The position numbers and the translations under genes were made by a program. Of a stretch of 64,000 bases of DNA, positions 53,588-63,212 are shown in pieces; within the stretch, counting starts at the first letter, position 1, and each line of letters opens with the position of its first letter. The notes beneath the pieces are model-generated. The model was not told the origin of the DNA, made no database searches, and saw only the letters and a list, made by a program, of their open reading frames with translations. Source of the stretch: Bin90 sp965214635 (GTDB lineage Bacteria > Chloroflexota > Dehalococcoidia > Lucifugimonadales > JADFKI01); contig OZ243964.1 in assembly GCA_965214635.1 (NCBI GenBank), positions 620,001-684,000 on the forward strand, in the 5' to 3' direction.

Positions 53588-54811
53588 ATGCGACTGCGGA
53601 GGGGTGAACAGCAAAGAGATGCGCCGGAGACCGCCGTGCTGGAACTGCACGCTTGGGGCGAGCTGGGCGATACGCTGGCACACTTCGAGGATGGGTGCGT
53701 CAATGTGTTCGGCGGGATTGTGGGTGAGCGCGTGGCGGCGAACATCGTGCGGTATCGGCGGCGGCGCCAGAACTATGTGTCGGCGATAGTAACAGATGTG
53801 CTAGATGCGTCTCCGCACCGTGTCCAAGCGCCCTGCGGTTACTTCGGGGCTTGCACGGGCTGTCAGTGGCAGCACATCGATTACACATTTCAACTGACGC
53901 TCAAACGACAGGCTGTCGAGCGGGCGCTGGCGGCTTACCCTGCATTGCAGAGCGGTTCGGTTGCCGACACGCTGCCAAGCCCGCAGCAGTTCGGCTATCG
54001 CAACCACGCACGGTTCACAGTGCGCCAATCGGGGATGCTCGGGTACATTAACCGCTTGACGCGGCGGTTCGTCAGAGTGGACGACTGCATGCTGATGCAC
54101 CCGTGGATAAACGATGCGCTGCGGACGCTTCAAGACAAGGCGGCGGAGACCTCGCAACTGTCCGTGCGCTACGGCGTGAACACCGGCGACTGGCTCATCC
54201 AACCCACGATGCACAGCCCCAACATCCCCATCGCCACGGGTCAGACGCACTACTGGGAACAAGTGCTGCATCGCCGCCTGCGCATTGCGTCGCCGTCATT
54301 CGCACAGGTGAACACACCGCAGACAGAGCGGTTGATTGAGCTTGTCAGGGAGCGTCTGGCTTTGAGCGGCGGCGAGCTGCTCGTGGACGCATATGCCGGC
54401 GTCGGCACATTCGCAGCGCTGCTGGCAGATTCGGCTAGGCAGGTCATCGCCATCGAGGAGTCGTCCGCTGCTGTGAAAGATGCCGCCGTGAACATCGAGG
54501 GCATCCCCAACATCAGGTTCGTCGAGGGCAGAACCGAAGATGTGCTAGACGGGCTACCAGAGACGGCAGATGCGGTAATACTAGACCCGCCGCGCGTGGG
54601 CTGCCACACCAATACGTTGGACGCACTGATACGCAGGAAACCCGCCCGTGTGGTGTATGTGAGCTGCGACCCATCGTCTCTTGCGCGCGACCTTGCGCTG
54701 CTGGTGGATGGTGGGTTTGAGATACAGTCGGTCGAGCCGCTGGACATGTTCCCGCAAACCCATCATGTGGAGTGCGTAACGGCTCTCGTGCCATCCGGCG
54801 CACCATCGTAA
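53588..54811 (+). CDS. RNA m5U methyltransferase (RlmD/TrmA family)
   Basis: 407 residues. A TRAM-like start (VLELHAWGELGDTLAHFEDG) is followed by the FeS cysteines CGYFGACTGC (about 94-103). The SAM-binding loop is DAYAGVGTFAALLAD. The catalytic region is VYVSCDPSSLARDLALL with the nucleophile Cys, and a Glu in HHVECVTALV at the end. It methylates C5 of uridine in rRNA or tRNA. The exact target cannot be told. A TTG at 53582 is a strong alternative start, since AGGAG is better spaced for it. The maf gene follows by 103 bases. Confidence 0.9.
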   Translation: MRLRRGEQQRDAPETAVLELHAWGELGDTLAHFEDGCVNVFGGIVGERVAANIVRYRRRRQNYVSAIVTDVLDASPHRVQAPCGYFGACTGCQWQHIDYTFQLTLKRQAVERALAAYPALQSGSVADTLPSPQQFGYRNHARFTVRQSGMLGYINRLTRRFVRVDDCMLMHPWINDALRTLQDKAAETSQLSVRYGVNTGDWLIQPTMHSPNIPIATGQTHYWEQVLHRRLRIASPSFAQVNTPQTERLIELVRERLALSGGELLVDAYAGVGTFAALLADSARQVIAIEESSAAVKDAAVNIEGIPNIRFVEGRTEDVLDGLPETADAVILDPPRVGCHTNTLDALIRRKPARVVYVSCDPSSLARDLALLVDGGFEIQSVEPLDMFPQTHHVECVTALVPSGAPS

Positions 54812-54914
54812 GGGAGCCTCTCATAAGGGGAGAGCATTGAAAAGACGCCTGTGCCAAAAGGCTGACCGACTGGCGCACTGACAGACTTGCCCACGATTAG
54901 TGTAGAATAGGCAT

Positions 54915-55661
54915 ATGCCCCTAAATGCAGTATCCGTGAGCACGCACACTGATGGACGACCCGCCGCCGGACGGCTTGTGCTGGCATCGGGTTCGCCGCG
55001 CCGCCGCAAGCTGATTACGGCGCTGAATGTGGATACGCTGGTCGTGGGCAGCAGCGGCGATGAGGATGCGCCGCACAGCGGGGAATCGGTGGAGTCGTAT
55101 GTACAGCGGCTGGCGCTGGTCAAGGCACGGGACGCCTGTCGCACCGAACCGCTCTGCGCAGACGCAATCGTGCTGGGCGCAGACACATCGGTTGCGCTCG
55201 GATGCGAAATCATAGGCAAGCCGGCGGATGAGGCAGACGCTTACCGTACGCTGCGGGCGCTGCGGGGCAGGATGCACAAGGTCGTTACGGGCATAGCGGC
55301 TGTGGACGCAGCGAGCGGCACATACGCCACCACCGCCAAAGCTAGCAATGTGTATATGCGCCATTACTCCAACGCAGAAATCGCAGCATATGTGGCGTCG
55401 GGCGAAGTATGGGACAAGGCAGGCTCATACGCCGCACAAGACGAAACCTTCAAGCCCGCATATCGCATCGAAGGCTGCTACTCGAATGTGGTCGGATTGC
55501 CGCTGTGCGATGTCTTGACGCTGCTGAATCGGATGGGAATGCGGGTGCGGTTCAGGCACGGATGGCAGCAGCCGAACGGATGCGCCGACTGTGAGGAGTG
55601 GGCTGCAGTGTCGCCGCACGCCGACCACGCCCACAACCAAACCGCAATTAGCAATGGCTAG
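54915..55661 (+). CDS. maf: Maf-family nucleotide pyrophosphatase
   Basis: 248 residues. The signature LASGSPRRRKLI, then VLGADTSVALG, GKPADEADAYRTL and WDKAGSYAAQ are the family motifs, with acidic residues for metal and substrate. It hydrolyses dTTP/UTP or modified nucleotides and can arrest septation when over-produced. The C-terminus has an extra 35-40 residues with His, Cys and Asp (CADCEEW, HADHAH) outside the fold. The ATG lies 12 bases before the tatB start region. It leads a maf-tatB-tatC set. Confidence 0.9.
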   Translation: MPLNAVSVSTHTDGRPAAGRLVLASGSPRRRKLITALNVDTLVVGSSGDEDAPHSGESVESYVQRLALVKARDACRTEPLCADAIVLGADTSVALGCEIIGKPADEADAYRTLRALRGRMHKVVTGIAAVDAASGTYATTAKASNVYMRHYSNAEIAAYVASGEVWDKAGSYAAQDETFKPAYRIEGCYSNVVGLPLCDVLTLLNRMGMRVRFRHGWQQPNGCADCEEWAAVSPHADHAHNQTAISNG

Positions 55662-55672
55662 GTGAAACCAGA

Positions 55673-56050
55673 ATGAGCTTTTTCGGAATGGGCGCGCTGG
55701 AAATACTCATCATCCTGCTAGTGGCATTCATCTTCTTGGGGCCGGAGCGGATGGTGGATGCAGCGCGGACGCTCGGACGCTGGACGGGCGAGCTGAGGCG
55801 GATGAGCGCCGGTGTGCAGGCGGAGATAAACGGGCTTTCAGTTACAGATGTGCCACAAGCCGAGCAGCGCCGAGCGCCTGCCACGCCCAACCGCAGCCAA
55901 GCATCGCAGCCCGCCGAAGGCGCAAACGATGCGCCCGACGACATACCGACTGAAGACGGGCCTGTGGCGTTTCGCAGCGGGGCACGCATCGCCACCGCCC
56001 CGCCCGCAGACGATGCGCCGCAACCCGACAGCAGAGAGCGCAAGCCGTGA
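55673..56050 (+). CDS. tatB: Twin-arginine translocase TatB-like protein
   Basis: 125 residues. A short N-terminal TM helix (LEILIILLVAFIFLGPERM) includes the conserved FLGPE hinge, followed by an amphipathic helix (ARTLGRWTGELRRMSAG) and a long Pro/Ala-rich acidic tail. TatA and TatB look alike, and the tail length favours TatB. AGGTGAAACC precedes the ATG. Its end overlaps the tatC start by 4 bases, so the two are coupled. Confidence 0.85.
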   Translation: MSFFGMGALEILIILLVAFIFLGPERMVDAARTLGRWTGELRRMSAGVQAEINGLSVTDVPQAEQRRAPATPNRSQASQPAEGANDAPDDIPTEDGPVAFRSGARIATAPPADDAPQPDSRERKP

Positions 56051-56814
56051 GCAGCGAACAGGGGTTGCCACTAGCCGACCATCTGAGCGAGCTTCGCCGC
56101 CGTCTGATGTACTCGACGATTGCCGTGGTCATCACCACCACAATCGCATTCATCTTCCACGAGCAGATCCTAACGCTGCTGATGGAACCTGCACGCGGCT
56201 TCACAAACATCCCCAGCGGCAAGCCCATATACACCGACCTGACCGAGTTCCTAAGCACGGCGATGAAAGCATCGCTGCTAGTGGGGCTGTTCGCCGCCCT
56301 GCCCTTCGTGCTCTATCAGATGGCGATGTTCGTCTCGCCGGGGCTTAATCCGTCGGAACGGCGCTACCTCTATGCGCTGCTACCAGCCGTGGTGGTCGTG
56401 TTCCTCATTGGCGCAGCATTCGGCTATCGCGTGCTGTTCCCGCCTGCGATCAACTTTCTGCTGAGCTTCGGCAGCGACATCGCAACCCCCTACATACGCA
56501 TCGGCAACTATGTCAACCTGATGCTGTCTCTGCTGCTGTGGATGGGGGTGGTGTTCGAGACGCCGATAGTGCTGTTCTTCTTGTCGCGCATCGGTATCGT
56601 AACGCCCCAACAACTCGGGCGGCAGCGGCGTTACGCAGTGGTGGTGGCGTTCATACTCGGCGCAATCATCACGCCCACATTCGACCCCGTGAACCAAACA
56701 TTAGTGGCGCTGCCCATCATCGTGCTGTATGAGGCTGGGATATGGCTGGCGAAATTGGGTGCAAGGCAGCACAACCGCAGCCGCAGATTGGATCTGGACG
56801 GCAGCAAAGGCTAG
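56047..56814 (+). CDS. tatC: Twin-arginine translocase TatC
   Basis: 255 residues with six TM segments. The N-terminal LADHLSELRRRL, the FVSPGLNPSERRYL loop, and the later ETPIVLFFLSRIGIVTP are TatC features. It is the receptor for twin-arginine signal peptides and exports folded proteins. A GTG start inside the tatB stop is used. TatC would serve cofactor-containing exported enzymes. Confidence 0.94.
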   Translation: MSSEQGLPLADHLSELRRRLMYSTIAVVITTTIAFIFHEQILTLLMEPARGFTNIPSGKPIYTDLTEFLSTAMKASLLVGLFAALPFVLYQMAMFVSPGLNPSERRYLYALLPAVVVVFLIGAAFGYRVLFPPAINFLLSFGSDIATPYIRIGNYVNLMLSLLLWMGVVFETPIVLFFLSRIGIVTPQQLGRQRRYAVVVAFILGAIITPTFDPVNQTLVALPIIVLYEAGIWLAKLGARQHNRSRRLDLDGSKG

Positions 56815-56857
56815 CTTGCCATCATCGGCGCATCTGACCCACGCCGTCTGATACGCC

Positions 56858-56894
56858 AAAGAAGCCCGCGGATTCTGTATCCACGGGCTTCTTT
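56858..56894. terminator. Terminator between tatC and tatA
   Basis: AAAGAAGCCCG pairs with CGGGCTTCTTT. A- and T-rich flanks make it usable from either side, between convergent tatC and tatA. Confidence 0.85.
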
Positions 56895-56924
56895 GCTAAA
56901 CTCAACTGCTGTTGCGGTGTAACC

Positions 56925-57119
56925 CTATCCAGCCTTGGCGCTATTTTTCGGCTTCTCTTTGGTGGTATCTTCGTCTAACACATCGCTTTGGCTCTGGCGA
57001 AACTGGCTTATCGCCTTGCCCATAGCCTGCCCCACCTGCGGCAGCTTGCCCACGCCGAACAAGAGCACCACAATCACGAGAATTATTATAAGCTCGACAG
57101 GCCCAAGTCTGAACGGCAT
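56925..57119 (-). CDS. tatA: Twin-arginine translocase TatA
   Basis: 64 residues. A TM helix (LGPVELIIILVIVVLLFGVG), the hinge GKLPQVGQAMGKAI, and an acidic Lys-rich tail are typical of TatA. It forms the pore with TatB and TatC. It converges on tatC instead of joining the operon. GGAGGTTACGG lies before the ATG. Confidence 0.92.
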   Translation of the reverse strand: MPFRLGPVELIIILVIVVLLFGVGKLPQVGQAMGKAISQFRQSQSDVLDEDTTKEKPKNSAKAG

Positions 57120-57349
57120 CCGTAACCTCCAATGCGCCGTCGATGCGGCGACCTAATATACGCACATACACAACAGGATATGCCTGAGTGCCGCTTGCTA
57201 ATCACCAATCCGCAAGCCACGCACAAATCATAACCGCAGGCTGCGCTTTCGTCAACATATCTTGGCTGCGGGTATTCTCAATCAGCGTGAGCGCTACCCT
57301 TTCCCCGACAGGAGCTTCTTGCGATTTTCTGCTTGCACCCGATGCGCTG

Positions 57350-57358
57350 TGCTATAAT
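57350..57358 (+). promoter_or_regulatory. Extended -10 promoter for the HemQ-like gene
   Basis: TGCTATAAT matches the extended -10 consensus, 61 bases before the ATG at 57419. A weak TTGCAC at 57333 is too close for a -35. Confidence 0.5.
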
Positions 57359-57418
57359 TTTGGGGCTGATTGGCAAGCCCTGATGTGGGCATAAACCGAG
57401 CGCCGAGGGGGTGTATGA

Positions 57419-58117
57419 ATGGCGGACAATGGTCGCAGGCAGATCGTGAAGTACAGCTTCTTCAAGGTGGACGCCGAATGGCGGAGGCTGCAAGAGGCGG
57501 AGCGCGTAGCATCCAAGCGCGAGTTCGCCGCTGCCGTGTGGGACATATCCGAGCGGATGTTCACGCGATGCTTCAGCCTCATAGGGCTGCGGGGCGACGC
57601 CGACTTCTTCCTGTGGCAAGCCGCCGATACACCAGACGAGATACAAGACGCCGCCACACAACTCTGGTCAACGCAATTGGGCGGCTACCTGACCACGCCG
57701 CACTCATACTTGGCGATGACACGCCGCTCGCAGTATGTCGGCTCACACAAGCACGCAGGGCAAGAGGGCACAGGAACGCGCCTGAAGCCGGGCAAGGCAG
57801 AATACTTCATCGTGTACCCATTCCTGAAGACGCGCGAATGGTATCTACTCCCCCAATCCGAGCGCCAACGCCTGATGAACGACCACTTCACCGTCGGACA
57901 CAAGTACCCGTCCGTGAAAATCAACACCACCTACTCATTTGGGCTGGATGACCAAGAGTTCGTAGTGGGGTTCGAGACGGATAGCCCAGCGGACTTCGTG
58001 GACTTGGTGATGGATCTGCGCGGCGTCGAGGGCAGCCTGTACACGCTGCGCGACACGCCCATCTTTACCGGCATCCACCGCAGCATCGAGGACACACTAG
58101 ACAGCCTCGGCGGGTAA
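57419..58117 (+). CDS. hemQ: Chlorite dismutase-family protein (HemQ-like)
   Basis: 232 residues. The C-terminal ferredoxin-like domain carries YFIVYPFLKTREWYLLPQSE, HFTVGHKYPSVKINTTYSF (His is the proximal heme ligand position) and DDQEFVVGFETDSPADFV. In coproheme decarboxylases the Tyr and Lys of YPFLKT are catalytic. HemQ completes heme b synthesis by the coproporphyrin route. The substitution pattern cannot exclude a chlorite dismutase-like role. It ends before a shared terminator. No other heme genes are in the window. Confidence 0.85.
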   Translation: MADNGRRQIVKYSFFKVDAEWRRLQEAERVASKREFAAAVWDISERMFTRCFSLIGLRGDADFFLWQAADTPDEIQDAATQLWSTQLGGYLTTPHSYLAMTRRSQYVGSHKHAGQEGTGTRLKPGKAEYFIVYPFLKTREWYLLPQSERQRLMNDHFTVGHKYPSVKINTTYSFGLDDQEFVVGFETDSPADFVDLVMDLRGVEGSLYTLRDTPIFTGIHRSIEDTLDSLGG

Positions 58118-58199
58118 GAAGCCAGGGCAATTTGCAGCCTAATGCTTCTTGCACACTTTCAGCGTGCAGTCCACATCCTACGCTGACGGGTGGAACACA

Positions 58200-58238
58200 A
58201 AAGCCCGCCGTAGTCATGCAGAGGCTACGACGGGCTTT
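58200..58238. terminator. Bidirectional terminator
   Basis: AAAGCCCGCCGTAG pairs with CTACGACGGGCTTT (one mismatch), between the convergent hemQ-like and aminotransferase genes. Confidence 0.8.
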
Positions 58239-58303
58239 CTTGTGCATCGCATCAGCGTTCTGAGGCAGGCGTCCGCCTCATCGCTTACCGATAGGTTGAC
58301 GGG

Positions 58304-59671
58304 CTACAGCTGCGCCTCCAGTTTGGTTATGATGCTGTCCAGCTGCGACACCAGATAGTCAACTTCCTCACGCGTGATGCAGAGCGGCGGCGATAGGTTA
58401 ATGATGTTGCCCGGCCTGCCAAGCAGGTGATGCTCGTTCATCAGCGGGGCAAGCTTGTCAACGAGCTTGGCGTCTGCGGGGAACGGCTCTTTGGTGTCGC
58501 GATCTTTTACCAATTCCACGGCGCAGAGCAGTCCCATACCGCCACGCACATCGCCAACTATGGGGTGTTCGTAAAGGGCTTGAAGCTGCTCGTACATATA
58601 CTCGCCCATTTGGGCAGAGTTATCCACCATGCCCTCACCTTCCATGATTTCCAAATTGGCTAGTGCGGCGGCGCATGCAACCGGATTGCCGCCAAAGGTG
58701 ATGAGATGGCGGAAGGTGTTGTCCTCGCCCATGAACGCATCGGACACCTTCTTGCTCGCGATGGCAGCACCGATAGGTATGTAGCCACTGGTGAGCGCCT
58801 TCGCCACGGTAAATATGTCCGGCTTGACGCCCCAATTCTCGGTGGCGAACATCTTGCCCGTGCGCCCGAAGCCGGTGATAACCTCGTCGCAAATCATGAT
58901 GACGCCGTACTTGTCGCATATCGCACGAATGGTGGGCCAGTATTCAGGATGCGGGATGTGGATGCCTGCCGCAGCCGATATAGGCTCGCCTATGAAGGCG
59001 GCAACGGTCGAGGGGCCTTCGTGCTGGATGGCGATTTCCAAGTCGCGGGCGCACTGAAGGGTGCAACCGCTGTTTCCGCTGCAGCAAATCCCGCGGTAGC
59101 CGTCGGGCTGGCTGATGTGGATGTTTCCCGGCATCAGAGGACCGAAGTGGATGGGTGCGCCAACACCGCCGCCGCCCAAGCTCATGCAGGCGTGGGTCGC
59201 ACCGTGATAAGAGCCGCGCCTGCTGATGACCTTCCAACGGGTGGGTTCGCCGTTGTTCTTGTGATACTGTTTCGCCATCTTGAGGGCGGTCTCGACCGCT
59301 TCGGAACCACCGCTAACGAAGTAAGTGCGGGCTTCCTTGTCGGGGGCGAGGCTAGCAATCTTGGCAGACAACTTGGCAGTGGAAGGACCGACCGTGCCGC
59401 CCGGGGTGTAGCTTATGTTCAGCATCTGAGCGTACACGGCGTCGGCGACTTCCTTGCGCCCGTGCCCGATGTTCTTGAGCCACATACCCGCCATGGTGTC
59501 GAACCACTGCTCGCCATCCACATCCTCGACCCACACCCCCTTGCCCGACTGAACGAGCCGTATGCCATCATCGCCGATATTGCCGGCAGGGCTATTGTGC
59601 GGCCAGAAGTGGTCGGACGCCTGCTGCTTCAGCTCTTCGATCTGCTCGCCTGTCAGTCTAGTGGTAGTCAT
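58304..59671 (-). CDS. Class III aminotransferase
   Basis: 455 residues. The PLP lysine lies in TVAKALTSGYIPIGA, the Asp in MICDEVITGFGRTG, and GGSEAVETALKMAKQY is also canonical. Class III enzymes transfer amino groups from omega-amino acids or amines, for example beta-alanine, GABA or taurine to pyruvate. The match to the beta-alanine/omega-amino-acid:pyruvate group is suggested by the length and the HFWPHNSP start. The substrate is not known. TAGGTGAAAC precedes the ATG. Confidence 0.9.
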   Translation of the reverse strand: MTTTRLTGEQIEELKQQASDHFWPHNSPAGNIGDDGIRLVQSGKGVWVEDVDGEQWFDTMAGMWLKNIGHGRKEVADAVYAQMLNISYTPGGTVGPSTAKLSAKIASLAPDKEARTYFVSGGSEAVETALKMAKQYHKNNGEPTRWKVISRRGSYHGATHACMSLGGGGVGAPIHFGPLMPGNIHISQPDGYRGICCSGNSGCTLQCARDLEIAIQHEGPSTVAAFIGEPISAAAGIHIPHPEYWPTIRAICDKYGVIMICDEVITGFGRTGKMFATENWGVKPDIFTVAKALTSGYIPIGAAIASKKVSDAFMGEDNTFRHLITFGGNPVACAAALANLEIMEGEGMVDNSAQMGEYMYEQLQALYEHPIVGDVRGGMGLLCAVELVKDRDTKEPFPADAKLVDKLAPLMNEHHLLGRPGNIINLSPPLCITREEVDYLVSQLDSIITKLEAQL

Positions 59672-60068
59672 AATCGTTTCACCTACACTCGCTTTCTTGG
59701 GTTATGCTCACTCCCAAACGCATCTGCGACACGAAAGTTCATCGCTCGAGGCTATAATATCACCTAATTCAGTGTTCTGTAAGCAGGCAATGCTTTCGGT
59801 TAATATCCGAATTAACAGTCTTTTACAGAGACAAGATGAACACAGGGAAGGGCGAATGATGGAAGGAGGGAGGGAGCACAGCAATAAGCCCGAACGGTTG
59901 GCATCCATAGCGGGAGGGTTCGAGCAAACAGCGCATCACCGCTCGTACCCCCGAGCTACAACTTCTCGTAAAGCGGCGATGATGCGCTGCTGCGCAATCG
60001 CTAATGCAGGCAGGCGCAAGCAAGGCTGCTCATAGCCGCCGCACCTGCCTGCTATTCAAGATCTCCGA
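59672..60068. other. Intergenic stretch with imperfect inverted repeat
   Basis: About 400 bases between minus-strand genes. Near 59,931-59,945 (GCGCATCACCGCT) and 59,971-59,987 (AGCGGCGATGATGCGC) lie the arms of an imperfect hairpin with a 25-base loop. No gene was recognised. Confidence 0.4.
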
Positions 60069-60683
60069 TTACTGCATTGGCGAGCATTCGGCGGGGAGCA
60101 GAAGCTTGTTCTCCTGATGGAGGGGCGCAACCGGGCTGTTGGGCGGCCAGACGCCCTTTGCGCGTGTCTCTTCACGAACCTCCATGCGGTGTTCGAAGCT
60201 TTCATACGCCCACATATGCACCCACTTGTTGAGCGCACCCACATCGGAGTAGAACGCGCCTACCAGCGGCGAGTATTTCTGGCGTTCGTCTATGGCGTTC
60301 CCCCATGCATCGATGACCTGCGGTATGGCGTTGGGCGCATAGGTGTAGATGCGAATCTCATAGACCGGCCCTACCTTACGCTCGCCCATAGGCGGCGTGA
60401 ACGGCGCGGGCAAGTAGATGTCGGACTGCATGTTGACGACGAACTCGGAGGTGTTGGGCGGCCAGTCGCCGGCTGCCACTGCCTTTGCGCGGGTTTCGCT
60501 GCGGTGGTTCATGTCTTCGTAGGGCCAGATGTGCAGCACCTGATTGAGCGGGCCGGCCTCGGTGTGCCATAGCCCGCCTAGCGGCGAGTAGGCGAGTCTG
60601 CCGGGAAGCTTTTCGCCAAAGCGCTGCTCAAACTCGGGCACGCTGCGCGGCTGCAGGTCATAGGTACGGAATTCGTAAATCAC
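60069..60683 (-). CDS. NIPSNAP family protein (two domains)
   Basis: 204 residues in two similar halves, each with the NIPSNAP ferredoxin-like pattern: YEFRTYDLQPRSVPEFEQRF with HIWPYEDMNHR, and YEIRIYTYAPNAIPQVIDAW with HMWAYESFEHR. The function of NIPSNAP is not established. Bacterial members often lie by catabolic genes. The start is a GTG with AGGAGACGCC upstream. It lies 126 bases downstream of ilvE on the same strand. Confidence 0.88.
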   Translation of the reverse strand: MIYEFRTYDLQPRSVPEFEQRFGEKLPGRLAYSPLGGLWHTEAGPLNQVLHIWPYEDMNHRSETRAKAVAAGDWPPNTSEFVVNMQSDIYLPAPFTPPMGERKVGPVYEIRIYTYAPNAIPQVIDAWGNAIDERQKYSPLVGAFYSDVGALNKWVHMWAYESFEHRMEVREETRAKGVWPPNSPVAPLHQENKLLLPAECSPMQ

Positions 60684-60809
60684 TAGGCGTCTCCTAACAT
60701 TAATGGGTTCAGTGGGTCGGGGTTTCCAGTTCGCATTGCGGGTTTGTTCGTAGGATTTATAGTTAGGGCTGACGGTACGGAGGCGTCCGCTTTGAGATTC
60801 GCCCCTTTC

Positions 60810-61808
60810 TTAATAGACGGTAGTGCGCCAGTGGGGATATAGGTCAGTCTTGCCCCTCACAATGTCGTGGAACAGCTGCTCTAGATTGGAAACCACAGGC
60901 CCCATCTCGCCGCTGCCGATAGTGTATCTGTCGACGCTGCCGACGGCTTGAAGTTCAGCGCCCGTGCCGCAGACGAATATCTCATCAGCGATGTACAGCT
61001 CGGTGCGGTCCACATCGCGCTCGACAACCGGGACGCCAAGCTCATTTTGCAGCAGATCGCGCGCCACATCACGGGTGATGCTCTCTAGGATGCCAGCGGA
61101 CACTGGCGGCGTGATTGCCACGCCATCGCGGATGATGTACAAGCAGGCGTAGGATATTTCCGACACCTTGCCTTGAGGGTTGAGGATAATGCCAAAGTCG
61201 TAGCCGTGTCGGGAGGATTCGTCGGCGACATAGCGGCTATTCTGGTAATTAGCGATGGCTTTGACGCGCGGCGGCATAACATTGTCGGATATGCGCGTCC
61301 ACGAGCTTACGCCGCAGCTGGTAATCCTGCCCGAGCCTAGCACCGAGCCTATCTGTCGGTTGAATATGGTGATGTCGCCGGGCTGCTCTTGCACAGCGAG
61401 GTAGCCGGGCGTCGTGCTACCGCCAAAGTATGCCAGCGGCTGGATGTAGATGTCATCCCTGAACTCGTTCGAACGCACGAGATCTACGATGACATCGGCG
61501 AGCTGGGCGGGCGACCATGGCGAGGTCATCCGCATCACCTTCATCGAGCGCAACAGCCGTTCGATGTGCGCGTCCAGCAAGAATATGTTCAGCTGCTCTT
61601 CTTCTGCATTCCAGTAGCCGCGTATACCCTCGAAGACCATGGATATGCTAGACCAGCCGAGCGTGGATGCGTGAACGAGGGCGTCGTCCCATTCCACGCG
61701 CTCGCCCGACATCCATATGTACTTGGGATTCACGGCGGCAGCGCCGAGCGTGTCCCTTACTTGAGGGGCTTGCAGCCCGTCTTTCTCTGGGAGCGTCTCT
61801 TGGTTCAT
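60810..61808 (-). CDS. ilvE: Branched-chain amino acid aminotransferase
   Basis: 332 residues. The PLP lysine is in VKAIANYQNS, and VFEGIRGYWN, GYLAVQ and EIFVCGTGAELQAV are class IV motifs of IlvE. It transfers amino groups for valine, leucine and isoleucine. The N-terminus has about 25 extra residues before the usual YIWMSGERV. GAGGTGAGG precedes the ATG. Regulation cannot be told. Confidence 0.9.
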   Translation of the reverse strand: MNQETLPEKDGLQAPQVRDTLGAAAVNPKYIWMSGERVEWDDALVHASTLGWSSISMVFEGIRGYWNAEEEQLNIFLLDAHIERLLRSMKVMRMTSPWSPAQLADVIVDLVRSNEFRDDIYIQPLAYFGGSTTPGYLAVQEQPGDITIFNRQIGSVLGSGRITSCGVSSWTRISDNVMPPRVKAIANYQNSRYVADESSRHGYDFGIILNPQGKVSEISYACLYIIRDGVAITPPVSAGILESITRDVARDLLQNELGVPVVERDVDRTELYIADEIFVCGTGAELQAVGSVDRYTIGSGEMGPVVSNLEQLFHDIVRGKTDLYPHWRTTVY

Positions 61809-62257
61809 AGCCTCACCTCATCGTGTGTGATTTGGCAGTGAATCAGCTTTATGTTGTACATTCAGATTATCACGAGCGGGCTTCATTGTGAACTAGTTGT
61901 GAACTATTCGGCGCATGTGCGTAATCGGCGGATGATATGGCAATGCCTGTGTGCCCTAGTACATAGAGCGAAAGCGCGGTACTGCCGTCGCAAAATTGGA
62001 TAATCCGACCCTAAAATGCTTGTATTTTGTCGTTCAATTAGGCTAATATTGCGGGCGATGCGCAATCGGATTATGGACATCAAGCCGAAGCCGCAAATTA
62101 ACATTCAGATTGTCATTAAGGTATTGACAAGGCTTGTGCATCGGGAATATCATTATTGCGGCGCTTGACTAGGCTTAACGCCTGCGCTTTTAGGGCACAC
62201 ACTAGGCTGCTATCAATCCCGTAAGATGAATGGACTTTTTTAAGAAGAGGGGGTCAA
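61809..62257. other. Intergenic region before the collagen-like gene
   Basis: About 450 bases between divergent genes, AT-rich around 62,000-62,160. A sigma-70 type promoter is seen at 62,124. Nothing else was recognised. Confidence 0.5.
62124..62153 (+). promoter_or_regulatory. Sigma-70-like promoter for the collagen-like gene
   Basis: TTGACA (62124-62129), 18 bases, then TATCAT (62148-62153). A leader of about 100 bases would separate the start of transcription from the ATG. Confidence 0.6.
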
Positions 62258-63172
62258 ATGACGAAGCGTTTCCCTTCGCAGGGCAAACTCATCACTCTGC
62301 TATTTTCAGTTCTGGCGGTGTTTCTCCTAGCCTGTACAGGGCCTGCGGGACCGCCTGGCCTTCCCGGCTTGCCCGGTAATCCCGGTCAGCCCGGCCTACA
62401 GGGCGACCCCGGTTTCCCCGGTGCATCCGGCTTCCCCGGCAACCCCGGCAATCCCGGCAACCCTGGCCCTCCGGGTCCGCAAGGTGTTGCAGGGCCTCCC
62501 GGCCCTCCGGGCGTTAACGGCATTTCTCCGCAAGCGAACATCACCGTTGACTCCGAAGTGATCTCGGTGGATGGTGGCGTTACCATAAGCGGCTCAGGCT
62601 TCCGTGCACATGAACCAGTGGCGTTGCTGCTAGTGGTTGACCAGAACCTACAGCCCTTCGTTGGCGGCGGGCAGCGTGCCCAAGTCCAAGCCAACTCTGG
62701 CGGTAACTTCGATTACACTGTCGAGAACATCGGCGCAGAGTTCAAGGGGCCGACCGCATCTAGGTTGCTCGATGCATCCAACGGCGGCGCAAACAGCCTG
62801 TCTATCCTCGCCAGCGGTGCGGATGGCAGCAAGGCAAGCGTGCCCATCCGAGTGGTATCTTCCGGGGGCATCGCCGCCACGCCCAGCATAGCCTTGGGCA
62901 AAAACATCGTAGCATTGGATTCTGAGGATCCACTCACCATAATGGTTGCGGGCTTTGTACCGGGCGAGTTCATTACAGTCGTTGCGGTCGGCGCATCTGG
63001 CGAAGACGACCGGGTGTTGGTTGGCAACGCTGCCAACGAGTTCGGTGCACTGGCGCTGGAAGCAAACATCACCCTGCCCATCGGCACACACACCATCATG
63101 GCGACCGGCCAGCCGATTGGTGGCATGCACGCCGCTGCTACAGCCCCTCTGATGGTTGTTGAAACTAAGTAA
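62258..63172 (+). CDS. Lipoprotein with collagen-like stalk
   Basis: 304 residues. The signal peptide ends in a lipobox (FLLAC, Cys 26). Twenty Gly-X-Y triplets follow at once (28-87), such as GPPGLPGLPGNPG, so a collagen-like triple helix would stand directly on the membrane anchor. The remaining 215 residues form two or so beta-rich modules (ANITVDSEVISVDGGVTISG; TIMVAGFVPGEFITVVAVGA) like the Ig-like domains of surface proteins. It should be a trimer on the cell surface, possibly for adhesion. AGAGGGGG precedes the ATG. A 12-bp terminator hairpin follows. Confidence 0.85.
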   Translation: MTKRFPSQGKLITLLFSVLAVFLLACTGPAGPPGLPGLPGNPGQPGLQGDPGFPGASGFPGNPGNPGNPGPPGPQGVAGPPGPPGVNGISPQANITVDSEVISVDGGVTISGSGFRAHEPVALLLVVDQNLQPFVGGGQRAQVQANSGGNFDYTVENIGAEFKGPTASRLLDASNGGANSLSILASGADGSKASVPIRVVSSGGIAATPSIALGKNIVALDSEDPLTIMVAGFVPGEFITVVAVGASGEDDRVLVGNAANEFGALALEANITLPIGTHTIMATGQPIGGMHAAATAPLMVVETK

Positions 63173-63212
63173 AGTTCCAAGGGCATCGGATACAGCCTAG
63201 TTGAGCCAAAAC

